A stretch of 64,000 nucleotides of DNA, from contig NZ_CP107903.1 of the NCBI RefSeq assembly GCF_036013955.1, positions 1-64,000 of the forward strand, written 5' to 3'. Under the pieces are notes generated by a model, which was given only the letters and a program-made list of their open reading frames with translations, did no database searches and was not told the DNA's origin. Numbering within the stretch: the stretch's first letter is position 1; the number at the start of each line of letters is the position of its first letter. Positions 26,368-35,621 of the stretch are shown piece by piece. The translations under genes and the position numbers were made by a program. The DNA comes from Streptomyces sp. NBC_00459. Lineage in GTDB: Bacteria > Actinomycetota > Actinomycetes > Streptomycetales > Streptomycetaceae.

Positions 26368-27171
26368 GTGTCAGGCCAGCATGCCATTTCAACCAAGGAC
26401 GTCAGTACCTCAGGCCTTGATGGGCGCCGACCTCGCTCAGCTCCCGCGGACGCTGGTCCTTCTACCCGCAAGGCGCACGAGGGCTGGCCCGCACTGTCCC
26501 TGTGGGGCAGGCGCCTGATCGCGACCGCGACGCTAAGTACAGCACTCATGCTGCCGCACCATCCTGCACAGGCACTGCCAGCCGATCAGGTCACGTGGGT
26601 CGGCGTCACCTCCCCTGCACCGTGGGCGACGCCTCAGGAGGTTCCGCCTACCGTGCAGTCCCAGTCGTCCGATTGGACCCCCGCTGCCAAGGTCGCGGGC
26701 GCCGCTGTACTCGTCGGCGCCGCGGGGACGTGGGGCGTCTTCTGGTTCCACCGCCGGTGGCGCAGGAATGACCAGGCCAACAAGGACGTCGACAAGACCA
26801 TCGCGGTCCTGGACGAAGTCTCCGTCGAAGCGTGGCGTATCAAGCGCCTCAACGGCAGGGCAAAAGATGATGATCTCGGCAAATTGGCGGACCTGATCCC
26901 CGGCATCGAGCACTCCACCACACAGCACCAGGACACCCTGCACGAACACCTCACCCACGTGAACAACTTGATGACGGCTCTGGTGAGCAACCCCGTGGAA
27001 CTCGACACTGTCGAGAGCGTGCTCATCGCTTCAGCCGCCCTCGCCGACGTCCCCGAACCGATGCGCCTCGCCCATCTCGCCGAGCGCATCGGCCTCCAGA
27101 TCCAGACAGTCGATCAACTGATCACGGCAGTCACCAACGCCACCACCGGAGCAAAACGACTCCGCAAATGA
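26368..27171 (+). CDS. Membrane-anchored coiled-coil protein
   Basis: 267 residues from GTG 26368 with GGGAGG 7 bases upstream. A possible signal-like helix (LIATATLSTALMLPHHPAQA, about 50-70) precedes a membrane helix (KVAGAAVLVGAAGTWGVFWF, about 110-130), then a basic stop-transfer (HRRWRR) and about 130 helical residues with heptad-like spacing. The topology recalls the 174-residue protein at 7815. Function unknown. Confidence 0.6.
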   Translation: MSGQHAISTKDVSTSGLDGRRPRSAPADAGPSTRKAHEGWPALSLWGRRLIATATLSTALMLPHHPAQALPADQVTWVGVTSPAPWATPQEVPPTVQSQSSDWTPAAKVAGAAVLVGAAGTWGVFWFHRRWRRNDQANKDVDKTIAVLDEVSVEAWRIKRLNGRAKDDDLGKLADLIPGIEHSTTQHQDTLHEHLTHVNNLMTALVSNPVELDTVESVLIASAALADVPEPMRLAHLAERIGLQIQTVDQLITAVTNATTGAKRLRK

Positions 27172-27326
27172 AGCGTGAATGGGCGACTGTTTGGGCGTCC
27201 GTGGCTCAGAAGCCATCCGCTTTCCGAACGTGATCGGTTGGCTCGGGGTGGGTGGGCATGATCTCCGGCCGGAGGCGGGAGAGATGGGCGTGGTTCGTCC
27301 GCTCGTCTGGCTCGTGGAGGTGGCTG

Positions 27327-27797
27327 GTGGCGTCGGTGCTTGGTCTGCTGGAGGCCCGGGAGAAGAAGGTCCGGGAGGAGATTGCGCGGTTGCGGGAGGA
27401 GGCCGAGCGGGTGCAGGCTGCGCTCGGGGCGGCGGAACGCGCGCTTGAGCGGCTGGTGGATGCCCGGGGGACGGTGGCCGAGGTGCTGGCCCAGCCGCCT
27501 TCCGCGGTCGCCGAGCCGCAGCGGGGTTCGGTGGCGGGATCGCCGGTGCCGCACCGGACCGACGGCATGGCGGCGTCGGTCCTCGCGCCGGACTACCAGC
27601 GGATTGTGTCGGTGCTGGGGTCGGAAGCGGGCCGGGAGGGCATGCGCTGCCAGCAATTGGCCGTCGCGTTGGGGTTGGAGGCGGTCCCGGCGAAGGTGGA
27701 GGGGCTGAGGTCGAAGGCGAAACGCCTGGTGGAGCGGGGGTGGGCCCTGCAGGTGCGACCGGGGGTGTTCACCACGCTCGCGGTGCCGGCCGGCTGA
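27327..27797 (+). CDS. Coiled-coil plus winged-helix protein
   Basis: 156 residues from GTG 27327, 6 bases after GGAGG. A long N-terminal coiled coil (EAREKKVREEIARLREEAER onward) is followed by a linker with VPHRTDGMAASVLAPDYQRI and a winged-helix-like C-terminus (GMRCQQLAVALGL, SKAKRLVERGWALQVRPGVF). Similar coiled-coil/HTH proteins are common beside insertion sequences in Streptomyces. The 118-residue protein at 31920 has the same layout. Its end overlaps the IS5-type gene tail-to-tail by 29 bases. Confidence 0.6.
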   Translation: MASVLGLLEAREKKVREEIARLREEAERVQAALGAAERALERLVDARGTVAEVLAQPPSAVAEPQRGSVAGSPVPHRTDGMAASVLAPDYQRIVSVLGSEAGREGMRCQQLAVALGLEAVPAKVEGLRSKAKRLVERGWALQVRPGVFTTLAVPAG

Positions 27798-28589
27798 AGC
27801 CGGCTGGACGGTGTCCGGCCAGGCGGCTGCTCATGAGCATGGCCATCGACCACAGCACCATGGCTTCGTGCATGGCGGGCAGTGTCTCGTAGTCGCGCGC
27901 CAGGCGGCGCGAGCGCATCAGCCAGCTGAGGGTTCTTTCCACCACCCACCTGCGTGGCAGCACCACGAACCCCGTGGTGTCGTCAGTGCGTTTGACGATC
28001 TGAAGGGTGAGCCGGAGCTCCTCGGCCGCCCAGTCGACGAGCCGGCCTGCATAGCCGCCGTCCGCCCACACCAGTCGGATGGAGAAGTACTGCCGTCGCA
28101 GCCGCTCGAGCAGAGGGACGGCGGCGTCGCGGTCCTGGATGCTTGCCGCGGTCACCGCGACGGCCAGGACCAGGCCGAGGCAGTCCACCACCAGATGCCG
28201 CTTTCGGCCGCCCACCTTCTTCCCGCCGTCCCACCCGGACGTCGATCGCGGGATGTTCGCCGCCGCCCGCACCGACTGCGAGTCCACGATCGCGGCCGTC
28301 GGGTCCGGCAAGCGGCCATCCTTCTCCCGGACGCGGTCGCGCAGCCGATCGTGGAGTTCGGCGAGCAGACCCGTGACCTGCCAGCGGCGGGCGAAGGCAT
28401 GCACGCGCCGATACGGAGGGAAGTCTGCGGGCAGATTGACCCACTTCACGCCGTTGTCCACGACATAGCGGACCGCGTCGAGCATCACGCGGTGGCAATA
28501 GCCCTCCGGCCGCCCGCCCCGCCCCGCCCCTCCAGCCAGGCCGGAACCGGAAGCAACGGCCGGACGACCCTCCACTCCGCCTCCGTCAT
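27769..28589 (-). pseudogene. IS5-family transposase, frameshifted
   Basis: From ATG 28589 (MTEAEWRVVRPLLPVPAWLE) the frame is lost at a GGGGC tandem run (about 28518-28542). The rest continues from RPEGYCHRVMLDAVRYVVDN in the next frame to 27769. DDE motifs are visible: IVDSQSVRAA (first D), VWADGGYAG (second D), and the C-terminal WVVERTLSWLMRSRRLARDY (E region). The family normally reads WLEGRGGxPEGYCHR without the extra GGGGC units, so slippage of a 5-bp repeat broke the gene. The element ends could not be fixed. Confidence 0.8.
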
Positions 28590-30074
28590 GTCGGAGCCAT
28601 AACTCGGAGTGCGCTCCGGCCCGTCCGCCGCGTTGCCGAACCTGTGCGCGAGGCAGTCACACGACGGTGGCAGCGAGTTGGACTCCACGCACGCGAGCGC
28701 GAAAGACTGCGGCAACAGGGCCTCCTGGTACTCGGTTTGGTTCGCACCCCCGAACTACCAAGAGGCCCTGCTCTTATGCGCGTGCCCCCGCGCGACCACC
28801 CGATCAGGAATCCTGTTCGACCAGACCAGCCCCGTGATCGATAAGCGGATGGCGTCTCAGAACAAGTGCTCGTAGGCGACGGCTGTGGTGATGGCGTGTT
28901 CGATGGAAGCACGGCCATCCGCGGCGCCTCTTTGCTGGCTTGCGCGGTGAGGGCGGGTACGGTGCGGGGATCAAGAGGGGCGACGCTCACGGGGGCATTG
29001 CATTGCCATGCTGATGTCATACGATGCAAGGGCACCCGGGGACTCACCGGGAGTGGACGGGACTCTCCGAGAACTGGCCACGCTGGAAGCCCCCGAAGGG
29101 CCTGATGCTGGGTGCAACCAGCAATCAGGCCCCTCAGAGGTGCCGCAGTCACGAGCCCGGCCGAGAATCAGGCGGTCGGGCTCACTGCGTGAGCGCCTAC
29201 CAGTCGGCCGTACTCTGCTTCTGGTCAAGACCAGAAGGACTGCAGCAGTACCCATATGACCTTGACAGTCACCGGCGCCCAGTCGAGCAGCGTCTGTCGT
29301 TTCGACGGCCGGCTGCACCGTACGCAGTGACCATCAGGAGATTCCTCCCTGGCCATGTGCCTCCTCCTTTCAGCCCCAGTAGGGGTCCTGAGTACCGCTC
29401 AGGACTTCGCCTCGACATAAGGCGAACAACTCGGTGGGACTCTCCGGAAGGAAGCAGCCCCCAGCATACGATCCCGCCGAGGACCCGAAGACCCAGGGGA
29501 CCACAACTTCTGGGCTACAGCAGCAATCCAACCACTAGATGTGGGGATTGGCTTGTGCATCCATCGCGTAGCGCGTGTCGCACAAGTATTGACGTATGCC
29601 GACCTGCCACACTGGCTGAATTCCCGTGTCTCCGCACACCGATCGCCGCCACAGGGCCTGCGGAAATACCGTGTGGGAGCCACAAAGACAAGTCGTACGC
29701 CTCGCGTCATCAAGGCGGCGGAGAGTCCAGCAATGGACCCGACTGCCCAGCAAGCGCCACGTCAGCGGTACGCCCAGCCACTTGATCGCGATAGTCGATT
29801 CGCGATCAACCACTCGAACGTCTGTTTGATGCAGCCTCCCGTAAGCAACTACCGTTGCACTGCACGGGAGACCATCGAGAGGGGCCGACGTGACCACCAC
29901 CCCTGACAGTGCCACCATCACTGCCCAGGACCGCTCCCAGAGCCGAGCCGGTGCATGCGATGAACGAAGCCACGAATCCTGAGGGACCCAAGCGGTCTCT
30001 CCCTGGACGACCTCCAGGAATCCGAGCGGACAGCTCGGGACTCACCGACCGGCAACGGCGCGTGAATGAGGTCA
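28590..30074. other. Long stretch without recognised genes
   Basis: About 1.5 kb between the IS5-type gene and the nrdJ fragment. Open frames on both strands have irregular codon use and no family signature. Several small inverted repeats occur (for example CTGGTCAAGACCAG near 29220). It probably consists of decayed mobile-element or gene debris. Confidence 0.5.
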
Positions 30075-30971
30075 TCACGCCCCCACGCGCAGGGTGGAGA
30101 TGTCCATCGCTGCCCTGCGCCGTGGGGCCGTGATGACCTCGTTCTGGTACTGGACGGACGTGATGTCGTCGCCGCCCAGGTCCATGTCGAAGCCCGCGTC
30201 ACGCAGGGCGCGGATCTTCTCCTCTTCCTTCACCTTGGTCTCGATGAAGCCCTCGATGTCGGGGTGGTCGACGTCGAGGATGACCATCTTGGCCGCACGG
30301 CGGGTGGCGCCGCCCGACTTGATCGTTCCCGCCGACGCGTCCGCGCCGCGCATGAAGGAGACCGGGCCCGAGGCGTTGCCGCCGGAGGAGAGCAGCTCCT
30401 TGGAGGAGCGGATCCGGGAGAGGTTCAGGCCGGCGCCCGAGCCGCCCTTGAAGATCATGCCCTCTTCCTTGTACCAGTCGAGGATCGACTCCATGGAGTC
30501 GTCGACGGACAGGATGAAGCAGGCCGAGACCTGCTGGGGCTGCGGGGTCCCGACGTTGAACCAGACGGGGCTGTTGAAGCTGAAGATCTGGTGCAGGAGG
30601 GCGTACGCCAGCTCGTGCTCGAAGATCTCGGCGTCGGCCGGGGAGGCGAAGTACTTGTAGTCCTCACCGGCCTTCGTGTACGTCTTCACGATGCGGTCGA
30701 TGAGCTGCTTGAGGCTCACCTCGCGCTGCGGGGTGCCGACAGCACCGCGGAAGTACTTGCTGGTGACGATGTTGACCGCGTTCACCGCCCACTCGGCGGG
30801 GAACTCGACGCCACGCTGCTCGAAGTTGACCGAGCCGTCGCGCCAGTTGGTCATGACGACGTCACGGCTCGCCCACTCGACCTCGTCGTACGGGTGCACG
30901 CCGGGGGTGGTGTGGATCCGCTCGATGCGCAGCCCGTTGCCATAGGCCTCAGCGATGGTCACGCTCTTCAT
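30075..30971 (-). pseudogene. nrdJ: Class II ribonucleotide reductase NrdJ, N-terminal third
   Basis: NrdJ, the adenosylcobalamin-dependent ribonucleotide reductase of about 950 residues, makes deoxynucleotides. Here only the first 285 or so residues remain: GLRIERIHTTPGVHPYDEVE, TNWRDGSVNFEQRGVEFP, SFNSPVWFNVGTPQPQQVSA, CFILSVDDSMESILDWYKEE, then GDDITSVQYQN, where the match stops. The active-site region farther on (NxCxE) is absent. The last 20 codons are foreign sequence. Start ATG 30971 (GTG 30977 also possible). It follows nrdR on the same strand. Confidence 0.85.
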
Positions 30972-31087
30972 CCTCACTCTCGGCTATCTGGTGTTGCAGG
31001 CGTCCGCTCGCTACGGCCCGCAACAGGTCCTCTCATTGCCGCCGCCGGCCGGATCCACAGACACAGGCTCCGGGTCCGGCCCGCCGG

Positions 31088-31639
31088 TCAGTCGGCGGCG
31101 TTGGCGAGCACGGGGACCTGAGCAGTCCCCCCGGACCCGCGATCGTCCTGCCGGCGCCCCACATCCGGGTCTTCGTCGTCCACGGCGGGGCGGCACGGCA
31201 CTTCCCTGAGCTCCGCGATCGCGGCCTCGAAGTCGTCCAGCGAGTCGAACGCCCGGTAGACGGACGCGAATCGCAGATAGGCGACGAGGTCGAGTTCCTG
31301 CAACGGACCGAGTATGGCCAGCCCCACGTCATGGGTGGTCAACTCGGCACTTCCGGTGGCGCGCACCGCCTCCTCGACCCGCTGGCCGAGCTGCGCGAGA
31401 GCGTCCTCGGTGACAGGCCGCCCCTGACATGCCTTGCGCACGCCATTGATGACCTTCGTACGACTGAACGGTTCGGTGACCCCGGACCGCTTGACCACCA
31501 TGAGCGAGCACGTCTCGACGGTCGTGAACCGGCGGGAGCAGTCAGGACACTGGCGGCGCCTGCGGATCGACGTGCCGTCGTCGGTCGTACGACTGTCGAC
31601 CACGCGGCTGTCGGGATGCCTGCAGAAGGGGCAGTGCAT
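31088..31639 (-). CDS. nrdR: NrdR, ribonucleotide reductase repressor
   Basis: 183 residues from ATG 31639, 3 bases after GGAGA. The family start [17 protein letters not shown] with a second pair [10 protein letters not shown] gives the zinc ribbon. The ATP-cone follows ([55 protein letters not shown]). NrdR binds NrdR boxes and represses nrd genes when ATP/dATP status allows. The C-terminal 30 residues are acidic and variable, as usual in Streptomyces. With its partner nrdJ cut short, this copy could still act in trans on the host nrd genes. Confidence 0.92.
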   Translation of the reverse strand: MHCPFCRHPDSRVVDSRTTDDGTSIRRRRQCPDCSRRFTTVETCSLMVVKRSGVTEPFSRTKVINGVRKACQGRPVTEDALAQLGQRVEEAVRATGSAELTTHDVGLAILGPLQELDLVAYLRFASVYRAFDSLDDFEAAIAELREVPCRPAVDDEDPDVGRRQDDRGSGGTAQVPVLANAAD

Positions 31640-31725
31640 GTTCTCCAACCCTCCCTCACAGCAGACTCAATAGCCCCGCAAGGGCCCTTGAGCCCCTCGA
31701 AGCAGCGATCTGCGACTGAGTCACC

Positions 31726-31863
31726 GTCCACCGCGAGCCGGTCGCCGAGAACGGCGACATCGTGGCCGCGATGCTGGACGGCAAAGCCACCGTCAAGCGC
31801 TTCAAGCGCGAGGACGGCCACGCCTGGCTCCTCCCGCACAACTCCGCGTATCGCAGCCTCCCT
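31726..31863 (+). pseudogene. lexA: LexA C-terminal fragment
   Basis: [20 protein letters not shown], then [19 protein letters not shown]. This is the peptidase end of LexA, including the catalytic Lys in ATVKRF. The DNA-binding domain, the cleavage site and the catalytic Ser are missing. It points away from nrdR, the same divergent arrangement as lexA and nrdR-nrdJ in Streptomyces chromosomes. It is a remnant of a transplanted chromosomal block. Confidence 0.8.
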
Positions 31864-31919
31864 GCGGGCCGAAAAAGGGTCCCGCTCGACACACGCGAAA
31901 CCCAGTACAGCCAGGTGAT

Positions 31920-32276
31920 TCACGCCGCCCGGTACTGCCCGCGCTGAACGCGGACAACCCGGCCAGCCTTAAGAAGCCCGTCGATGTAGACGGACACCCC
32001 ATTGCGGGTGCTCAGCTTGCCCGCCGCAGTCATCGCCTCCGCAATATCGCCGAGCGTCATGGGACCGTCCGCCCCCTTGAGGAGCGTGACAATGGCCTCA
32101 GCCTTGGTGAGCTCTTCTATCCCCTGACCAGGGATTACAGCAGTCTCAGCGAGCTTCCTGAGAGCATCGCGCTCAGCCCTCAACCCCTCGATGCGGGCAC
32201 CAATCAGGTCACGCTCACGCTCCGCCTCGCGCAGACTCTTCTCAACACGCTCAAGGTCATCCGTGTAGTCACCCAT
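31920..32276 (-). CDS. Coiled-coil plus winged-helix protein
   Basis: 118 residues from ATG 32276. Residues 1-45 form a charged coiled coil ([20 protein letters not shown]). Residues 55-118 form a winged helix ([32 protein letters not shown], then [20 protein letters not shown]). A DNA-binding role is likely. The layout equals the C-terminus of the protein at 27327. The upstream sequence (32277-32330) is A/T-rich and is probably the promoter. Confidence 0.65.
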   Translation of the reverse strand: MGDYTDDLERVEKSLREAERERDLIGARIEGLRAERDALRKLAETAVIPGQGIEELTKAEAIVTLLKGADGPMTLGDIAEAMTAAGKLSTRNGVSVYIDGLLKAGRVVRVQRGQYRAA

Positions 32277-32492
32277 AGAGGAATCTTAGACATAAAGCTT
32301 AAGAAAAATCTAGAGTTTAATTAAATCTCTTTAGGGTTCACTGGCGGTGCCCCGCACCCGGGTACGGCCGTCCGACCGAGCCGGCTGCAGGGGTGCGGAA
32401 CCGGCCGTGCTCGGCCGTTCAGGAACCGAGACGGTCCATCCGCTGGAAGACTCTGCCCGTAAGCAGTCGCACCGAGCGGGGGATGTGTAGCT

Positions 32493-32714
32493 GTGGCGAA
32501 GGCGAAGAACCGCAAGGGGCACTACCGGGCAGCGCACTACGTGAAGCCATCCTCGGCATCCAGCCGATGGAAGAAGCCGTCACTGGGACTCCTTCTGGGC
32601 GCTGCTGTGCTGGCCATCGCCGCATGGAACACCCTGTTTCCAGACAGCCCCGACGACTCGGTCAAGACGCCCCAGCCGTCCGGTGTCTCAGCTTCCGCCG
32701 TACCCGGTCACTGA
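32493..32714 (+). CDS. Small single-pass membrane protein
   Basis: 73 residues from GTG 32493 (GGGGGAT upstream). A basic N-terminus (MAKAKNRKGHYRAAHYVKPS) precedes one hydrophobic helix (LGLLLGAAVLAIAAWNTLF) and a Ser/Pro-rich tail. No family is recognised. Its end overlaps the leftward caspase gene by 7 bases. Confidence 0.5.
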   Translation: MAKAKNRKGHYRAAHYVKPSSASSRWKKPSLGLLLGAAVLAIAAWNTLFPDSPDDSVKTPQPSGVSASAVPGH

Positions 32715-33850
32715 GCCCGCCCCCGGCGGAAGACCGAGAAAGGCCGCCGCCTTCCCTTCTCAGAGACGGTGCCGGGAGCAGCTACCGGGATCTCCGCGCC
32801 AGCCGACGCCTCCGCCGTGCGCAGCTGCTGCCAGACAAGCTGCCACAGCGCGATCCGGTCCTCGGGGACACCACAGGCCGAAAGGTAGGCCTCAGTTGTC
32901 TCCCAGGTGGCCGGAAGCTCGGCGCGGTTGACCAGCCGGCCGACGCTGCCAGCAGAAATACGCCCGTCAGAGCGCCGGCTCACTGCCTGCTGAGTCAGTC
33001 CGCTGACCACCCGCACGTCCGCGAGGGAGGTGAAAAACCCTGTGACGGTACGGATCGCAGCCGGATCCGGCCAGGGACGCTCCCCGACGGCCTCACCGGC
33101 CGCAACCGGTACGGCCGGCAGATCAGCGTGATTGCGTGCGAGCGCGACCTGGGCACCGCTGTTGCGGTCCCGGGCCTGCGGAACGGGGTGCCCCCTCGCT
33201 CCCAGCGTCAGACGCAGATGCCGGTAGAGGGAACCCAGATCGAGCAGCGCGGGACCGCCGGGTATGCCCTGGCGCAGCGTGTCGAGCAGCGCCCCGGTGA
33301 AAGCCGTATAGGTCTCCCCCACCGGCGCCAGAGCCGTACGGGTCTCCGCGGCGGCCGCCAGAAGAAAACTGCCCTCCACCGCCGCCTGGTCAGCAAGCCC
33401 CGCCCCGGCGCTCATTCTCCCCAGCGCCCGACCGCTGTAACAGCAGTCCAGGATCACCACGTGCCGCTCGGCCCTGGAATCCAGCAGAAGAACCTGGCGC
33501 ACCCAGTCATACGGAAGAACCGTCTCGATACGGCCCGCCTCGGTGTGCGGCAGGGCCAGACTCAGCTGATCCTGCGCATCGACCAGCCCGTGCCCGGCGA
33601 AGTAGACGATCAGCGTGTCGGTGGCCTCGGCGGCTGCCTGCCGCACCGCGCCCACCACCGTGTGCGCGGCAACCGGATTCTCCACGACGCTCACATGCCG
33701 GTCCGGCAGCTGCAGCGACAGCGGCCCTCGTAGAAGACCGGCCAAGGCGTGCACGTTGTTAGAGACGGCCGGCAACTGCTCCAGATACTCGTACCGGCCC
33801 GTGCCCACCAGCACGGCCCGCGACGCCCCCGGATCCGGCAGCACGCTCAC
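32708..33850 (-). CDS. Caspase-like protease (peptidase C14), conflict effector
   Basis: 380 residues from ATG 33850. The caspase fold spans about 10-240: RAVLVGTGRYEYLEQLPAVS, the catalytic His in IVYFAGHGLV (H87) and the catalytic Cys in VVILDCCYSG (C136/C137). The C-terminus (about 285-360) looks like an XRE-type HTH (VSGLTQQAVSRRSDGRISAG, then WETTEAYLSACGVPEDR). It probably cleaves partner or self proteins on activation. Its ATG overlaps the stop of the EACC1 gene (ATGA), so the two are made together. Confidence 0.85.
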   Translation of the reverse strand: MSVLPDPGASRAVLVGTGRYEYLEQLPAVSNNVHALAGLLRGPLSLQLPDRHVSVVENPVAAHTVVGAVRQAAAEATDTLIVYFAGHGLVDAQDQLSLALPHTEAGRIETVLPYDWVRQVLLLDSRAERHVVILDCCYSGRALGRMSAGAGLADQAAVEGSFLLAAAAETRTALAPVGETYTAFTGALLDTLRQGIPGGPALLDLGSLYRHLRLTLGARGHPVPQARDRNSGAQVALARNHADLPAVPVAAGEAVGERPWPDPAAIRTVTGFFTSLADVRVVSGLTQQAVSRRSDGRISAGSVGRLVNRAELPATWETTEAYLSACGVPEDRIALWQLVWQQLRTAEASAGAEIPVAAPGTVSEKGRRRPFSVFRRGRAQ

Positions 33851-34206
33851 TGCTCCCCGCCCTCATCACCGTCAACAGCCTCCAGCACCCGAACCGCCCG
33901 CCCGAGTTCCTCCTCAGAACAATCCGTCAGGACGATGACCGTGGCCCCGCGGCGGATCTCCACACGTGGCCGATCCGGCCGGCTCTGCCGCCACGCCGCC
34001 ACCGCCAAAACGAACGACGCCGCACTCCACCCGTTCCCCGTCACCAACTCGAGCACGTCAAGGACCGTGCCCATCTCCCCCGGCCCAGGCACACTCCCCC
34101 GCACCTCAACCACGGCAGACCGGCGCACCCCCGGATCGGCACGCAACCAGCCCTGCAACGAACGCAACTCCCCCGCGCCCAGCCCGACCCTCACCTCAAA
34201 CCGCAC
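33847..34206 (-). CDS. Effector-associated constant component EACC1-like
   Basis: 119 residues from GTG 34206, 8 bases after GGGGGAGG. The pattern LRSLQGWLRADPGVRR, then GEMGTVLDVLELVTGNGWSA, then AWRQSRPDRPRVEIRRGATV matches EACC1, a small domain encoded beside effectors (caspases, proteases, NTPases) in actinobacterial conflict systems. It overlaps the caspase start by 4 bases. EACC1 is thought to link sensing to the effector; its exact action is not established. Confidence 0.75.
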   Translation of the reverse strand: MRFEVRVGLGAGELRSLQGWLRADPGVRRSAVVEVRGSVPGPGEMGTVLDVLELVTGNGWSAASFVLAVAAWRQSRPDRPRVEIRRGATVIVLTDCSEEELGRAVRVLEAVDGDEGGEQ

Positions 34207-34577
34207 CCAGACCTCCCCCGACCGACGCACAACACCCGACGACAACACACAACCGATCAGGAAACCCGCGACAACACAACACCCCAACAGTGACCAGGCA
34301 AAACATCGTTGAACAGCACGACTCATACGCCGGGCCCCGGAGGTGTCTTCACTCCCCGGGGGCCCATGGCGTCAGGTCGGGGGCTATCAGGATTAATTCA
34401 AGACACTCCCGCCATGGAAGCGTTCGGCCGGGCCTTCAACGCGGTCACCGCGCCGCGGCTGTGGTGGGCACATCGGCGTGCCGCACGCGTGACCTGACGC
34501 AGGAGTTCGTCGGGGCTGAGGCGTGTGAGCGGGCGGTTGACCGCTGTGTGTCAGTGGCGCTCGATAGCCTTTGCAGT

Positions 34578-34991
34578 ATGGGAACTTACGACGACAAGTC
34601 ACGTGACTACGACCGTCGCGCCGGCCAGGCGCTGGTCGCCTTCTACAACCTGGCCAAGGCTGGTGGCGGGCATAGCGGGGAAGCGGTAGCGCCTGCGTAC
34701 CGCGACCTGCTGGATGCGGCTGAGTCCACGTTCCGAGCGGGTGTCGAGGCGGGTGACCTGGAGAAGGCCAAGGCTGGCTGGGACGAGCTCGTTGACGTGA
34801 CTGCGCACATCGCGCACGCCAACGCCCGAGTTGGGACGGTGCTGCTGGCGACGGCGGTGAATCGTCTGGAGGAGACCCCGGAGGAGGTCGTCGCCCAGGT
34901 CATGGTGGAAGTGGAGAAGCACAGTTCCTGCCCCCCCGAGGCGAAGAACCCGTCAGCTGTGGCTGTGGATCTGCCCTCGCGGAATGCGTAA
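34578..34991 (+). CDS. Small helical protein at module 2 flank
   Basis: 137 residues from ATG 34578, with no clear ribosome site. MGTYDDKSRDYDRRAGQALV opens a helical protein (YRDLLDAAESTFRAGVEAGD, AGWDELVDVTAHIAHANARV, PEEVVAQVMVEVEKH) with a short tail AVAVDLPSRNA. No membrane segment or catalytic motif is seen. Its 3' end and stop are part of a 105-base repeat also found at 15201 without the gene body, so a second copy once stood at module 1. Confidence 0.55.
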   Translation: MGTYDDKSRDYDRRAGQALVAFYNLAKAGGGHSGEAVAPAYRDLLDAAESTFRAGVEAGDLEKAKAGWDELVDVTAHIAHANARVGTVLLATAVNRLEETPEEVVAQVMVEVEKHSSCPPEAKNPSAVAVDLPSRNA

Positions 34992-35052
34992 ACGCCTCGT
35001 CCCCGGCAACTGAGTTGCTGTGACTGAGCACTTGATTTGGTGAGTTGAGCGC
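34948..35052. repeat. Left flank repeat, copy B
   Basis: Matches 15201-15307. It includes the end of the 137-residue gene, the spacer with CGGCAACTGAGTTGC, and a degenerate 20-bp unit at 35023-35042 (minus strand CACCAAATCAAGTGCTCAGT). It marks the left boundary of the module 2 cargo. Confidence 0.85.
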
Positions 35053-35211
35053 AAGGGGAGTCGCGTTGAGGCTGCTGCGTTCCCAGGGGCTTTGAGAAGG
35101 TGACGCCGTCGTGGGCGGACTCAGTCAGTGGACGGTCATAGGCGAAGGCCGGGCAGCGGTTACGCAACATCTGACGGTTGACAGCGTCGAAGGGCACCGA
35201 GACTCTGAGAT

Positions 35212-35580
35212 ATGGAGCCGCTTTCTTTGATCGCTACCGCCGTCATGGCCGGTGCGGCCGTCGGTCTGAGGAATACCGCGAGTGACGCGGTCAGGGATCT
35301 CTACGCGGGCCTGAAGAGAAGGATGAGCAACCAGGACGCCGAGCGCTTACCTGCCACGTCGGCTCTCGAGGGCGCCGACGAAGAAGCCGGGGAACCGGAG
35401 AGCACGGACGAAGTCACGGCGCAGGATGCGCCTGAGACGCGCACTACCGACCCGGCCGGTGCCCGGGGAACGTCCGGCGGACATCACGTCGCCGTCATAG
35501 ACAGTGAGGGCATCGTTGTGGGAGACCACACCAGGACGCAAATGACCTTCAACGGCAAGAAGAGCCGGAAACGGCGCTGA
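35212..35580 (+). CDS. Small effector-like protein with RHIM-like amyloid motif
   Basis: 122 residues from ATG 35212. Residues 1-38 (MEPLSLIATAVMAGAAVGLR, then DAVRDLYAGLKRRM) match the short N-terminal domain seen in many Streptomyces RHIM-motif proteins. A disordered acidic linker follows (45-90). Residues about 95-113 (VIDSEGIVVGDHTRTQMTF) fit the RHIM-like amyloid pattern G-(V/I)-x-(V/I)-G-D-x-T/N-x-x-x-x-F. Such motifs let proteins template each other into fibrils and pass a death signal. The next gene, 41 bases on, has matching motifs. The 20-bp unit at 35023 is upstream. Confidence 0.65.
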   Translation: MEPLSLIATAVMAGAAVGLRNTASDAVRDLYAGLKRRMSNQDAERLPATSALEGADEEAGEPESTDEVTAQDAPETRTTDPAGARGTSGGHHVAVIDSEGIVVGDHTRTQMTFNGKKSRKRR

Positions 35581-35621
35581 AGACGTCCTTGGGTTTCGAC
35601 TGCATGCGGGAAGGGATCGCC

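Noticed and set aside
29024..29785. 253-residue frame in the gap after the IS5-type gene
   Set aside because: Low-quality composition with many Arg, Pro, Ser and Cys, no ribosome site, and overlapping frames of equal quality.
34329..34364. GC-rich inverted repeat upstream of the EACC1 gene
   Set aside because: Arms are imperfect and no gene end is clearly served. It is not strong enough to list as a terminator.
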